A stretch of 64,000 nucleotides of DNA from Lachnospiraceae bacterium. Its GTDB lineage: Bacteria; Bacillota; Clostridia; Lachnospirales; Lachnospiraceae. Below, one piece after another: positions 17,572-26,448 of this stretch. Under the pieces are notes generated by a model. It was not told where the DNA came from. It saw only the letters and a list, made by a program, of their open reading frames with translations, and searched no databases. The translations under genes and the position numbers were made by a program. Position 1 is the stretch's first letter; the number at the start of each line of letters is the position of its first letter. The stretch covers positions 186,001 through 250,000 of the forward strand of contig JAFSIS010000070.1 of NCBI GenBank assembly GCA_017439665.1. The letters run 5' to 3'.

Positions 17572-18419
17572 TGAAACATGCATTCTTGATTACTGCATAT
17601 GAAGATTTTGACTGGTTGAAGCAAACAGTGGAAATTTACGCAAAAGCAGTAGACTGCTATATTCATATTGATAAAAAAGCTGCGATCCCAAAGGAATTTG
17701 TCGACTGGGCCAGCCAGAGAGATGGGGTGCATATCTATTCCCGGTATAAGATCAACTGGGGAAGCTATAAGCATATCAGTGCCATACTTTTTTTGCTTAA
17801 GGAAGCGGTAAAAACAAAAAAATATGATTATTTTCATATTATCAGTGCCAATTCCTTTATCACCCGGTCCATGGACAGGATTTTGGAATATTTTGATCGA
17901 GAGCCGGAAAAGAATTATCTGGAAGTGATTGATCTGGATGAAACGGATAAGGACAGGGTAATTGAACCCTGGTATATCTACTATCATTTTCTGCACCTGT
18001 ATAATAAGCGAAGTAAGTTTGGAAATAATTTTGATTATTATTTTTGTAAGGTTCAAAAAAAGCTGGGTATTCGAAGAAAGCTGCATTATCGTTACAAAGG
18101 GCTGGTGTACTGCCAATTATCCGGAAAAGCAGTAAGCTATATTTTTGAGTATTTAAAAAAGAATCCGGTGTATTTTAAACGATTGAAAACCTGCAATATT
18201 GCTGAAGAATTTTTCTTTCAGAATATTTTAATGAATTCAGAATTCAGGGAAACTGTATGCACAAACCGATTGTTATACGATAAATGGAATGGTGGGGGTA
18301 TTGCCTGCTTTTTGACTGAAGAAGATTATCCGGCAATTAGGGAAGGAAATTATCTCTTTGCCAGAAAGTTCGGAAAGGAGAGTCATGCTCTTTTTGAGAA
18401 AATCTGTAGAGAAATATAA
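17571..18419 (+). CDS. Beta-1,6-N-acetylglucosaminyltransferase family protein (GT14)
   Basis: 282 residues. Features of GT14 (core-2/I-branching enzymes and bacterial relatives): HAFLITAYEDFDWLKQ at the start, a YIHIDKK block near residues 27-33, a WGSYKHI block near 63-69, then IISANSFITRSMDRI near 90-104, matching the family's hydrophobic-S-x-x-D/F-P/I-x-S region. Such enzymes make beta-1,6 branches, usually of GlcNAc, or act as xylosyltransferases. A branch-forming role is inferred. Its start overlaps the previous stop by one base, with GGAAGGA upstream. Confidence 0.87.
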   Translation: MKHAFLITAYEDFDWLKQTVEIYAKAVDCYIHIDKKAAIPKEFVDWASQRDGVHIYSRYKINWGSYKHISAILFLLKEAVKTKKYDYFHIISANSFITRSMDRILEYFDREPEKNYLEVIDLDETDKDRVIEPWYIYYHFLHLYNKRSKFGNNFDYYFCKVQKKLGIRRKLHYRYKGLVYCQLSGKAVSYIFEYLKKNPVYFKRLKTCNIAEEFFFQNILMNSEFRETVCTNRLLYDKWNGGGIACFLTEEDYPAIREGNYLFARKFGKESHALFEKICREI

Positions 18420-18440
18420 GGTTATAAAAGGGGTATTAAG

Positions 18441-19529
18441 TTGATTAGCATCATTATTCCTGTTTATAATGCAGAAAACTATATAGAAGACTGTGTGAAC
18501 AGTGTTTTGTGCCAAAGCTTTATCGACTGGGAGCTGATCCTGATCAATAATGGTTCAACAGACAAAAGCCCCGAAATCTGCCGGCGACTGGCAGAAGGTG
18601 ATGCACGTATCCGTTTTTTTCATCAGGAGGTGAATGCCGGAGTATCTGTCGCCCGAAATCTGGGCATGGAACAGGCAGAAGGAGAGTGGATCACCTTTGT
18701 GGATGGAGATGATCTGATCAAACCGGATTTTCTGGAAGTACTGTGGAAGCTTAGGCAGGAAGTGGAGGCAGACATGGTGGTCTGCGGCTATGAGAAGATC
18801 AGAAGCCTGGACAGGAAAGAAGGTGGAAAGCTTCCTTTTGCGACATTAGAAGGAAGCGAAAAGCTCACTGCGTTGGAAATGGAAGAAAACAGAAATGGAG
18901 CTTCCCCGGAAGTGGCAAGAAGAGGGAAGAAACAGCCTTCATCGGAGGAGGATTTACTTAACTATAGGATATATGGGATCAAAGAATATCTGGAAAGTTA
19001 TCTTCTGGAGGGCAATACCCACTGCTGGGGAGTGCTCTATAAGAAGGAGCTGCTTACAGGAATACAGTTTCCGGGGGGACTGTCCATCGGAGAGGATCTT
19101 CTGTTTTTGATCGATGCGGCCCTGGCGGCAGAGAAGATCGCAGTGACAGACTATAGTGGATATTGCTATTTTATCAATATGGCAGGAGCTATGGAAAGAC
19201 CCTTTACCCCTTCCTATGTGGATCAGATTACCTGCTGGCAGCAGGCCGGGGAGAAGCTTCTTAGCCTGTACCCACAGCTGAAACTGAAGTTGGAGAGTAT
19301 TCTTCTGGTATCGGTTCTTCTGGTGGCAGGAAAGCTGGCCGGTCTGTCGAAAGAAGAGAGGAAGAAATACCAAAAAGAGCAGGCTTACTGCCATTCTTTG
19401 GTAAAAGAATACAGTAAAGATAAGGCAGTATTTTCTTATCTGCCCTCAGGCTATCCGGTCAAGGTGAGGCTGTACCGCTGGCTGCCTGATGTGTATATGG
19501 CACTCTATGGTCTGTGGAAAAGCTCTTGA
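18441..19529 (+). CDS. Glycosyltransferase family 2 protein
   Basis: 362 residues from a TTG start with AAAGGGG upstream; MISIIIPVYNAENYI follows directly, which fixes the start. NNGSTDKSP near residue 38 and VDGDDLI near 90 are the nucleotide- and metal-binding motifs. A low-complexity charged stretch (about 120-170) lies between the catalytic core and the C-terminal helices. It is the last gene before the 367-base non-coding gap. Confidence 0.93.
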   Translation: MISIIIPVYNAENYIEDCVNSVLCQSFIDWELILINNGSTDKSPEICRRLAEGDARIRFFHQEVNAGVSVARNLGMEQAEGEWITFVDGDDLIKPDFLEVLWKLRQEVEADMVVCGYEKIRSLDRKEGGKLPFATLEGSEKLTALEMEENRNGASPEVARRGKKQPSSEEDLLNYRIYGIKEYLESYLLEGNTHCWGVLYKKELLTGIQFPGGLSIGEDLLFLIDAALAAEKIAVTDYSGYCYFINMAGAMERPFTPSYVDQITCWQQAGEKLLSLYPQLKLKLESILLVSVLLVAGKLAGLSKEERKKYQKEQAYCHSLVKEYSKDKAVFSYLPSGYPVKVRLYRWLPDVYMALYGLWKSS

Positions 19530-19896
19530 AAAGGGCGGTGCAATCCCACTGGCTTTAGGAAGTGGTCAGTTCCCAGAAAAAAGAATGGAAATATGACTGA
19601 TAGATATTTACAAATGAATTCAATGGGCATATACAAATTTTTTTATCTTTGACACCCCGGATGGAAGAGTAGTTGGGGCATAGGATGCAAATTTTTTCCT
19701 ATGTGCCCACAATAAATAAAATTGAAGCTAAAATAAAGAAAAATCAGGGTGAATTGGGTATACAGCAGCAATTTTTTGCTATATGCCCCTGAAAGCGATT
19801 GGGGAAAGTGCCTTAGAACAAGGCCGTCGGAGAGATGTCACGAACTGTCCCGAGACAACCATCCTGAAGAATAGAATTTTCAAATAAGAAGAGAGA
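19530..19896. other. 367-base non-coding gap with degenerate hairpin repeats
   Basis: No reading frame or convincing promoter is visible. A TTGACA at 19649 has no -10 at the right distance. The centre holds three related hairpin units listed separately. The last 100 bases contain nothing I can name apart from an AAGAAGAGAG ribosome site for the gene at 19897. Confidence 0.6.
19625..19789 (+). repeat. Three degenerate 34-base inverted-repeat units
   Basis: Units lie at 19625-19658, 19675-19708 and 19756-19789. Each begins with GGG(T/C)ATA or GGGGCATA, has a central CAA(A)TTTTTT, and ends in CCC or CCCC. In unit 2, CATAGGA pairs with TCCTATG and GGG with CCC. Unit 3 pairs AGCA with TGCT and GGGTATA with TATGCCC, using G-T pairs. 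Unit 1 is mostly degraded. The spacing is irregular (50 and 81 bases). Confidence 0.5.
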
Positions 19897-21072
19897 ATGA
19901 GAATGGAAGAGAACAAGGTCGTACTCTATGCCCATGCGGGCAGCGGAAATCATGGTTGTGAGGCTCTTGCCAACACCATATGCAAGCTGATCAAAAAACC
20001 GGTCAGGCTGATTACCAACAGTGTAGAAGAGGATGAGAAATATTCCCTGAATGGTCTGTGTGAGATTCTGCCGGAAAAAAATATCCGTGCCAATAAGCTG
20101 GCCCATATCGGATACTACGGCTACAGAATGCTCAGCAAGGATCAGGAATCCTTTCAGCGATACCGCTTTAAAAATGCTCTGAAGGAAAACAGCTGTAAAT
20201 GGAATATTTCCATAGGCGGGGATAATTATTGCTATGATATTATGATCAAGGATCTGATCCTGGCCAACAGCATGTTTAACCGAAATGGCGGGAAGACCAT
20301 CCTCCTGGGAGCCTCCATCGAGCCGGTGCTTTTGGAAAAAGAGGAGATTCTGGCAGACATGAATCAGTATACGGCTATTTTTGCCAGAGAGTCCCTTACC
20401 TATGAGGCGTTAAAAAAAGCCGGGATTCAGGCAGAGCTCTATCTTTATCCGGACACTGCATTTACACTGGAGAGGAAGCTGCTTCCCCTGCCGGAAGGCT
20501 TTCAGGAAGGGAATACGGTGGGGATCAACATCAGCCCCATGATCGTGGAAAATGAGATGACTCCCGGAATCACCATAAAGAACTATCGGGCACTGATCGA
20601 ATATATTCTGGAATATACGGATATGAGTGTTGCCCTGATCCCCCACGTGGTCTGGGACAGAAATGATGATCGGAAAACGATAGACGAGCTGTATGATCCT
20701 TTTCGTTATGAACCGAGGGTAGTCCGCATTGGGGATCACAGCTGTGAGGAGCTGAAGGGTTATATTTCCCGATGCCGTTTCTTCATTGGGGCCAGAACCC
20801 ATGCCACCATAGCGGCTTATTCCAGCCAGGTTCCTACGCTGGTGGTAGGCTACTCCATTAAAGCAATGGGGATTGCAAGGGATTTGTTTGGCACCTATGA
20901 AAATTATGTGATCTCTGTACAGAGTCTGGAAGAAAAGCGTCAGCTGATCCGGGCATTTGAATGGATGCTGGAGGATGAGGACAGCCTGAAAGAGGAATTG
21001 GCAAGGGTGATACCGCCCTATATAGAAAGAGCCTTTGCTCTGGGAGAAAAATTAGAGGAAATTCTGCAATGA
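19897..21072 (+). CDS. Polysaccharide pyruvyl transferase family protein
   Basis: 391 residues. The N-terminal GSGNHGCEALANTI (about 14-27) is the family's glycine-rich opening. The C-terminal ARTHATIAAYSSQVPTLVV block with GYSIKAMG (about 300-325) is the CsaB/WcaK/AmsJ-type donor site, with the conserved His and Lys. Members transfer pyruvate from phosphoenolpyruvate to a sugar as a ketal, giving the polymer negative charge; some relatives act as glycosyltransferases. ATG 19897 is used, and ATG 19903 is equally possible. It overlaps the next gene as ATGA. Confidence 0.9.
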   Translation: MRMEENKVVLYAHAGSGNHGCEALANTICKLIKKPVRLITNSVEEDEKYSLNGLCEILPEKNIRANKLAHIGYYGYRMLSKDQESFQRYRFKNALKENSCKWNISIGGDNYCYDIMIKDLILANSMFNRNGGKTILLGASIEPVLLEKEEILADMNQYTAIFARESLTYEALKKAGIQAELYLYPDTAFTLERKLLPLPEGFQEGNTVGINISPMIVENEMTPGITIKNYRALIEYILEYTDMSVALIPHVVWDRNDDRKTIDELYDPFRYEPRVVRIGDHSCEELKGYISRCRFFIGARTHATIAAYSSQVPTLVVGYSIKAMGIARDLFGTYENYVISVQSLEEKRQLIRAFEWMLEDEDSLKEELARVIPPYIERAFALGEKLEEILQ

Positions 21073-22094
21073 CACAAATGATAGAAAGTTTAATCGAAGA
21101 AGCCGGAAACCAACTGTTTCGTTATCCGGAAACCACAAAAAAAGAAGATGCAAAATATGTGTTGAAAAAAGTGCTGAGACCTGCATCCGCTCCCAGAAGG
21201 GATTCGTTTTTCTGGCCCCATGCCCTGCTGACTCAGGCTTTGGAAGCAGCAGGGGACACTGCTACTTTAAAAAAATTCTATGAAGGATGGCTGAATAAGG
21301 GACTGCCCGTATATCAGCCGGACACGGTGATGAACGGTTATTCCCTTCTCTACCATTATGAGCAGAGTCAGGATGCCAATATGCTGGAAGCGGGAAAAGC
21401 CCTCTTCAACTATATGGCCAGATATAAGACAGAGATGGGGGGAACGATGCCCTATCGTAAGCATCATCCTACCCATATCTATGTAGATCTGCTGGGAATG
21501 ACAGCTCCTTTCCTTGCCCGCTACGGCAGCATGACAGGGAAGGCAGAAGCCGGTATTCTGGCAATAGAACAGATGGACCTTTTTTTGAAAAAAGGTATGG
21601 ATGAGACTACTGGCCTGCCCTACCATGGCTATGATACGCAGACCGGGGAAAAAATGGGAATCATCGGCTGGGGAAGGGCCGTGGGCTGGCTTCTGCTGGC
21701 ATTGGCAGACAGTCTGGAATTTCTTCCCGCAGACAAGGAGAAAATGAAGCTGACAGAAGACTTTGCAAGGGTGGTAGAGACAGTAATGCAATGGCAGAGA
21801 GAGGATGGCTATTTTTCCTGGCAGCTGCAGGCTGTAGAAGGTCCCAGGGATACTTCGGCAACGGCCATGATCGCCTATGCGGTTCAAAAGGGAAGTAATA
21901 TCGGGGCCTTGGTAGAGGATTACGATGGCCGGCTGGAGAAAATGGAAAAGGCCATTGTAAGCTCCGTCAGGGAAGGAAAAATATATGACTGTTCCGGAGA
22001 GTGTGAGGGCTTTAGCCAATATCCCCAGGTATATGGGGCCTATCCCTGGAGCCTTGGTCCGGGCCTCAGATTTTTACTGGAGAGACAGAAATGA
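21069..22094 (+). CDS. Glycoside hydrolase family 88/105 protein (unsaturated uronyl hydrolase type)
   Basis: 341 residues with no signal peptide. The GH105 pattern is clear: FFWPHALLTQAL (about 46-57), NGYSLLYHYE, HIYVDLLGMTAPFLARYG with D140 in the position of the catalytic Asp of YteR-type enzymes, GWGRAVGWLLLAL, and RDTSATAMIAYAV. Known members remove unsaturated uronic acid or similar residues from lyase products inside the cell, a breakdown function. Here the gene is joined by 4-base ATGA overlaps to a pyruvyl transferase upstream and a fucosyltransferase downstream, so it is made with biosynthetic enzymes. An editing or recycling role is conceivable but unproven. Confidence 0.88.
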   Translation: MTQMIESLIEEAGNQLFRYPETTKKEDAKYVLKKVLRPASAPRRDSFFWPHALLTQALEAAGDTATLKKFYEGWLNKGLPVYQPDTVMNGYSLLYHYEQSQDANMLEAGKALFNYMARYKTEMGGTMPYRKHHPTHIYVDLLGMTAPFLARYGSMTGKAEAGILAIEQMDLFLKKGMDETTGLPYHGYDTQTGEKMGIIGWGRAVGWLLLALADSLEFLPADKEKMKLTEDFARVVETVMQWQREDGYFSWQLQAVEGPRDTSATAMIAYAVQKGSNIGALVEDYDGRLEKMEKAIVSSVREGKIYDCSGECEGFSQYPQVYGAYPWSLGPGLRFLLERQK

Positions 22095-23107
22095 TCATCG
22101 TTGAACTGAACGGCGGACTGGGAAACCAGCTGCAGCAGTATGCTTTATCTGAAAAACTGAAGAGTCTGGGTAAAGAGGTAAAGCTGGATATCAGCTGGTA
22201 TGCTGCCAGAGGGGAAGAGGTGACTACGATCAGAGATCTGGAGCTTGATTATTTTCCGGGTGTGGATTACGAGGTGTGTACGGCTGATGAGAAAAAGAAG
22301 CTTCTGGGAAGTGACAGCTTTTTGGCCAAAGCCGGACGGAAGCTGGGGCTTGTGCCAAAGGGAAGATATACAGAGCATCAGATGTATGACGAAGGGATAT
22401 ATGCACTGGACAACCGGGTGCTGAGCGGTTATTGGGCCTGTGAAGCCTACTATGCTGATATTCTTCCTGTACTTCGCCAAAAGCTTGTTTTTCCTCCATC
22501 GGATAACCCGCAGAATGAAGTGATTAAGAAGCAGATGAAAGAAACCAATTCTGTCAGCGTGCACTTAAGAAGAGGAGATTACCTCACTGGTGACAATCAG
22601 AAAATGTTTGGCGGAATCTGCACGGATGAATATTATGCGGCTGCAATCCAGTATATCAAAGAAAGAGTGGAGACTCCGCATTTCTACCTGTTTTCTGATG
22701 ATCCGGAATACGCCCGGACATATATGGAGGGGATGGACATCGGGACACATGTGGCAGAAAGGGATGCCGGGGCGCATATGGCAATAAACTATACCATCAT
22801 CGACATTAACCATGGTAAAGACAGCTTCTATGATATTGAACTGATGAGCTGTTGCAGGCACAATATCTGTGCTAACAGTACCTTTAGCTTCTGGGGTGCA
22901 AGGCTGAACAACAATCCGGATAAGATCATGATCAGACCCTTAAAGCAGAAGAATGGTGTGGACTGGTATCAGCCGGATATGATGAAGCAGCTCTGGAAAG
23001 GATGGACCTGCCTTGATGAAATGGGGCAGGCCTATCAAGGCCTCAAAGGTGACAAGTCTTATGGAAGCTCGCAAACAGGCCTGAAAAGTAAAACATCGTA
23101 TGAGTGA
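22091..23107 (+). CDS. Alpha-1,2-fucosyltransferase (GT11)
   Basis: 338 residues. NGGLGNQLQQYAL (about 7-19) and HLRRGDYL at 158-165 are the GT11 signatures; the Arg residues bind GDP-fucose. CANSTFSFWGARLN near 258-271 is the third family block. It transfers L-fucose in alpha-1,2 linkage, usually to galactose. The start overlaps the GH105 stop by 4 bases and the end overlaps the next gene by 8 bases. Base composition is less AT-rich than the GT11 gene at 52180, so the two are not a recent duplication. Confidence 0.94.
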   Translation: MIIVELNGGLGNQLQQYALSEKLKSLGKEVKLDISWYAARGEEVTTIRDLELDYFPGVDYEVCTADEKKKLLGSDSFLAKAGRKLGLVPKGRYTEHQMYDEGIYALDNRVLSGYWACEAYYADILPVLRQKLVFPPSDNPQNEVIKKQMKETNSVSVHLRRGDYLTGDNQKMFGGICTDEYYAAAIQYIKERVETPHFYLFSDDPEYARTYMEGMDIGTHVAERDAGAHMAINYTIIDINHGKDSFYDIELMSCCRHNICANSTFSFWGARLNNNPDKIMIRPLKQKNGVDWYQPDMMKQLWKGWTCLDEMGQAYQGLKGDKSYGSSQTGLKSKTSYE

Positions 23108-24785
23108 AAAAATGAAGCAACCCGTCAGAGGAAATACAAATCAAACTTTATATATCGTATTGAAGGCAGGATTTCTCATCAGTCTTATTCCGATAATAGT
23201 TCTGGCCTTTTTTAACTATCCGGCAGCGGATGACCTTTCCGCAGGAGATACCGCATACTGGGCCTGGAGGGATACCGGCTCCATCCTGGAAGTAGTGAAA
23301 GCCGCCTGGGAAAATGTGGAATATAACTACGAAAACTGGTCAGGGGTATTTGCTTCGGTATTCTGGACCTCCCTGCAGCCGGGGATCTTTGGGGAACGGT
23401 TTTATGGAATGACGACGGTGATCACAGTGCTGCTGCTACTTCTGGGAGGCTTTTCTTTAGGAAAGACGCTGGGACGGGAGTATCTCAAGGCAGACTGGTA
23501 CACGCTAGGCTGCATCGTCCTTCTTTATCTATTCACGACTATCCATTTGATGCCAAACGGAAATGAAGGCTTGTTCTGGCATGCCGGAGTTGCAAATTAC
23601 ACCTGGGGATTTGCTTTTTTACTCCTTCTTCTGGGGGAGATACTCTCTCTTCAAAAAGAGCAAAAGGAAGCAAAGCGGATGGTCAAACTGATCAAAGCAT
23701 GTGTACTTGCTGTACTGGTTGGAGGAGGAAACTATATTACGGCCCTGCAGGGTACTTTGTGGTTGGGTATGCTGACAGTTTTCTTCTGTTTCGCAGACGG
23801 AAGAAAGGCGAGCAGAGATAGGATGAAAATTGCCTCTGCAGACGGAAGAAAGGCGAGCAGAGATAGGTTGAAAACTGCCTTTGCAGATGAAAAAAAGGCA
23901 GATAAGGATACTACGAAGACAAGAATAAGACAGAGCCCCATAAAGCTTGTACTGAAAAAGAACTGGCCAGTGATCCTATGTACTCTGGTAGTAATAGCGG
24001 CTTTTGCAGCCAGTGTGCTGGCACCGGGAAATGCTGTCCGCATGGGAATGAGTGAGGGAATGGGCCCTGTGGAGGCCATTTTACAATCCTTTGTGTACAG
24101 TATTAGGTTTCCGGTAAAGGAATGGACAAGGTGGCCTGTTATTGCCCTTTTACTGGTTGCCATTCCATTGATGTGGGATATTGCGGACAGGATGCAATTT
24201 GGTTTTTCCTGTCCGGCTGCGGTTGTCGCATTGGCCTATTGCCTGGTATCGGCGGGATTTACCCCTTCATTATACGCCCAGGGCTCTGTAGAAGCAGGAA
24301 GATTACAGGATACGGTCTATTTTCTCTATATTCTGGCCTTATATGCGTCAGCCTTTTATCTTGTGGGATGGATAAACAGGTGTTACAGGAAAATGCAGGT
24401 GGAAAAAGCAGCCGTGGAAGAAAAACACCAGACTGGAAAATCAACCAAAGAAACTATGGGAAGAAAAATAGGAAAAAAACTTACCTGGATATTATTGGCA
24501 TGCTTTATCCTTGCCTCCGGAATCCATCTGAGTATAAACAGAAACCTCTATATCGGAACGGAGGCAGCGGTGGTTCTGTTATCCGGCCAGGCAAAAATCT
24601 ATAGACAAGAGAATGAGGAGCGCTTACAATTACTGAAAGATTCCACAGTTAAAGATGTGGCAGTAAAGCCCTTCTCTGATCCGCCGAAGCTGCTGCTGTT
24701 TCAGGATATCTCTTTTGACAGCGGGGAGTGGATCAACACGGTAGTGGCAGAGTATTATGGAAAAGAAAGTGTAAAAGTTGAGTAG
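23100..24785 (+). CDS. DUF6056 family membrane protein
   Basis: 561 residues with about ten hydrophobic segments. The first helix is followed by FNYPAADDLSAGD (about 38-50), the acidic first loop typical of DUF6056. The layout resembles GT-C enzymes, which use polyprenyl-phosphate sugars. A cytoplasmic loop (232-276) consists of three 15-residue repeats rich in Lys, Arg and Asp. A soluble tail follows the last helix. A paralogue lies 78 bases downstream of its end, separated by repeat copy C. Function unproven; probably adds or transfers a sugar outside the membrane. Confidence 0.87.
   Translation: MSEKMKQPVRGNTNQTLYIVLKAGFLISLIPIIVLAFFNYPAADDLSAGDTAYWAWRDTGSILEVVKAAWENVEYNYENWSGVFASVFWTSLQPGIFGERFYGMTTVITVLLLLLGGFSLGKTLGREYLKADWYTLGCIVLLYLFTTIHLMPNGNEGLFWHAGVANYTWGFAFLLLLLGEILSLQKEQKEAKRMVKLIKACVLAVLVGGGNYITALQGTLWLGMLTVFFCFADGRKASRDRMKIASADGRKASRDRLKTAFADEKKADKDTTKTRIRQSPIKLVLKKNWPVILCTLVVIAAFAASVLAPGNAVRMGMSEGMGPVEAILQSFVYSIRFPVKEWTRWPVIALLLVAIPLMWDIADRMQFGFSCPAAVVALAYCLVSAGFTPSLYAQGSVEAGRLQDTVYFLYILALYASAFYLVGWINRCYRKMQVEKAAVEEKHQTGKSTKETMGRKIGKKLTWILLACFILASGIHLSINRNLYIGTEAAVVLLSGQAKIYRQENEERLQLLKDSTVKDVAVKPFSDPPKLLLFQDISFDSGEWINTVVAEYYGKESVKVE
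23793..23927 (+). repeat. 45-base in-frame tandem repeat inside the DUF6056 gene
   Basis: Units start at 23793, 23838 and 23883. The first two share their first 30 bases exactly and differ at 3 of the last 15; the third is degenerate. Each encodes 15 residues beginning ADGRKASRDR (third: ADEKKADKDT). The repeats extend one hydrophilic loop without breaking the frame. Confidence 0.9.
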
Positions 24786-24789
24786 TAAG

Positions 24790-24856
24790 GTGAAAAAAGA
24801 TTTTTCACTTGCTCATTTAGGCAGTATTGCAAACATAGTTTGCAATATGCATGGGG
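24790..24856 (+). repeat. Two-hairpin intergenic element, copy C
   Basis: First hairpin: GTGAAAAA with TTTTTCAC (24790-24808). Second hairpin: 24821-24850, thirteen perfect pairs with one bulged G and an ATA loop. It ends in GGGG at 24853-24856, where it can serve as ribosome site for the GTG at 24863. Compared with copies A and B, a G-C pair and a C-G pair of the second stem have become A-T and T-A, so pairing is kept. Confidence 0.8.
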
Positions 24857-24862
24857 ACTAAG

Positions 24863-26446
24863 GTGAAACTAAGATATAAAAAGATCGTTGATTTTTGGGA
24901 TGCAAAAAAAGTTGGGATTACGGTGGCTGTGATTTTTTTCCTCAGTTTACTTCCGATCATCTATGTGGGTTTTTTCAATTATGCTACGGGAGATGACTAC
25001 TGGTACGGTATCCATACCTACAGGGGATTGGTGGAGGAAGGAATTGTGGGAGCCCTGAAAGGATCCCTGCAGACGGTGGCCGAATTTTATCAGAGCTGGC
25101 AGGGGACCTGGTTTACCATGTTTCTGTTTACCCTGTCGCCCAATCATTTTTGGGAGCATGGTTATGTGAGCGTAGTATTTCTGGCTCTGTTTCTTTTGAT
25201 TGGAAGTGTGGTCTGCCTGGGGAGATGCTTCCTGGTCAAAAAACTGGGATTTTCTAAAGGCGCAGTAAGTGCTATTGTCTGCATGATCCTGTATCTTATG
25301 CTTCAGTACATCCCCAGTACGGCCTCCGGAATTTACTGGTTCAACGGAATTATTCATTATCTCGTCCCCTTTTTCCTGGGAGCACTTGCTGTAGTTTATA
25401 CGCAGAAATGGGTGGAGGAAAAGAAAAAAAAGGATTTTCTGATCCTGTTTATCTGCTTTACCCTGCTGGGAGGAGGCAGCTATCTGGTACCGCTCTCTGC
25501 CACTCTTGCAGCCTGTCTCATCCTGACCAGCAGGCTGGAAATACAGGAATTCAGTATCAAAGAAAAGAAGATCAGGCTGGCATATGACTGGCATAATCTT
25601 TGGATATTGACTGCATTTGCAGCTGAGGGAGCAGGCCTCTTATGCAGCTTTCTCTCTCCCGGCAACAGTATCCGGGGAGGAGAGGAATTTGGTTTCAGCC
25701 TGAAATGGGCCCTGGAATGCATCTATTATGCCATAGACAGGGGAATTTATCTGGGAGAGGATTATTTTAAGCTGAATCCGGTTACCACGATCATTTATCT
25801 TCTGCTGGCAGTGATCCTGTGGCAGCAGATGTGGAAGGTAGATAAAGAGAAATATAAATTCCGGTTTCCGCTGTTGTTTGTCATCTATCTGAATGGCATA
25901 TACTGGGCCGGTTACGTTCCTGAGATCTATTCCAGATCTGATGTATCCGGCGGGGTTCCCAATACCTATTTTCATCTTTTTTTGTTGGTGACTTTGGGGA
26001 ATATGATCTATGTTCACGGGTGGCTCCAGAGGAAGCTGTGGATAGGCTGGAAAAAGAAAGCAGCTTCCCGGGGAATAGATGTAGAAGAGTATGCAAAGAC
26101 AAAATGGCTGTATGGGGATAGATTCAGATATTTTGTCAGTTTTCCTGTAATTCTTGCAGGAATCCTTGCTCTGGTGGCAACAACACAGGTGTGGGAAGTA
26201 AGGACAACCAGTGAGTACTGCCTGGAGGCCATCGCCGGTGGTCAGCTGGAAAAATATGCCGATGTGCGCCGTGAGCAGCACAGTATCCTGTCCTCATCCA
26301 CGAAGGAAGCAGAAACTGTTCCGGAAATGGAAGCACCATATCCGCTGCTCAATATGCTGCTGTCCGAGTCGGAAGAGGGATCTCATAATATTGACAGGGA
26401 ACTGTATTATCAGATAAAAAGTATATCAACTTATCGGGTGGATTAA
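24863..26446 (+). CDS. DUF6056 family membrane protein, paralogue of the preceding gene
   Basis: 527 residues from GTG 24863 (MKLRYKK...). An in-frame ATG at 24851 overlaps the end of repeat copy C, whose GGGG is well placed as ribosome site for the GTG. The first helix leads into FFNYATGDDYWYG, matching the acidic loop of the upstream paralogue. About ten hydrophobic segments and a WQGTWF block near 85 follow. It lacks the 15-residue repeats. As for its neighbour, a GT-C-like role at the outer membrane face is inferred. Confidence 0.87.
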   Translation: MKLRYKKIVDFWDAKKVGITVAVIFFLSLLPIIYVGFFNYATGDDYWYGIHTYRGLVEEGIVGALKGSLQTVAEFYQSWQGTWFTMFLFTLSPNHFWEHGYVSVVFLALFLLIGSVVCLGRCFLVKKLGFSKGAVSAIVCMILYLMLQYIPSTASGIYWFNGIIHYLVPFFLGALAVVYTQKWVEEKKKKDFLILFICFTLLGGGSYLVPLSATLAACLILTSRLEIQEFSIKEKKIRLAYDWHNLWILTAFAAEGAGLLCSFLSPGNSIRGGEEFGFSLKWALECIYYAIDRGIYLGEDYFKLNPVTTIIYLLLAVILWQQMWKVDKEKYKFRFPLLFVIYLNGIYWAGYVPEIYSRSDVSGGVPNTYFHLFLLVTLGNMIYVHGWLQRKLWIGWKKKAASRGIDVEEYAKTKWLYGDRFRYFVSFPVILAGILALVATTQVWEVRTTSEYCLEAIAGGQLEKYADVRREQHSILSSSTKEAETVPEMEAPYPLLNMLLSESEEGSHNIDRELYYQIKSISTYRVD

Positions 26447-26448
26447 TT

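Noticed and set aside
19649-19654. TTGACA as a promoter in the 367-base gap
   Set aside because: The base stretch 17 positions downstream is G-rich with no TATAAT-like hexamer.
19625-19789. Possible CRISPR array in the gap
   Set aside because: Only three diverged units, irregular spacing, self-complementary ends with a T-run centre, and no cas genes.
21267-22019. 250-codon open frame on the - strand
   Set aside because: It is antisense to the GH105 gene, whose family blocks span the same bases. The translation shows no domain and no start signals.
24947-26281. Two - strand frames (213-215 codons) opposite the second DUF6056 gene
   Set aside because: The + strand protein matches DUF6056 over its length; the antisense frames show no coherent domain.
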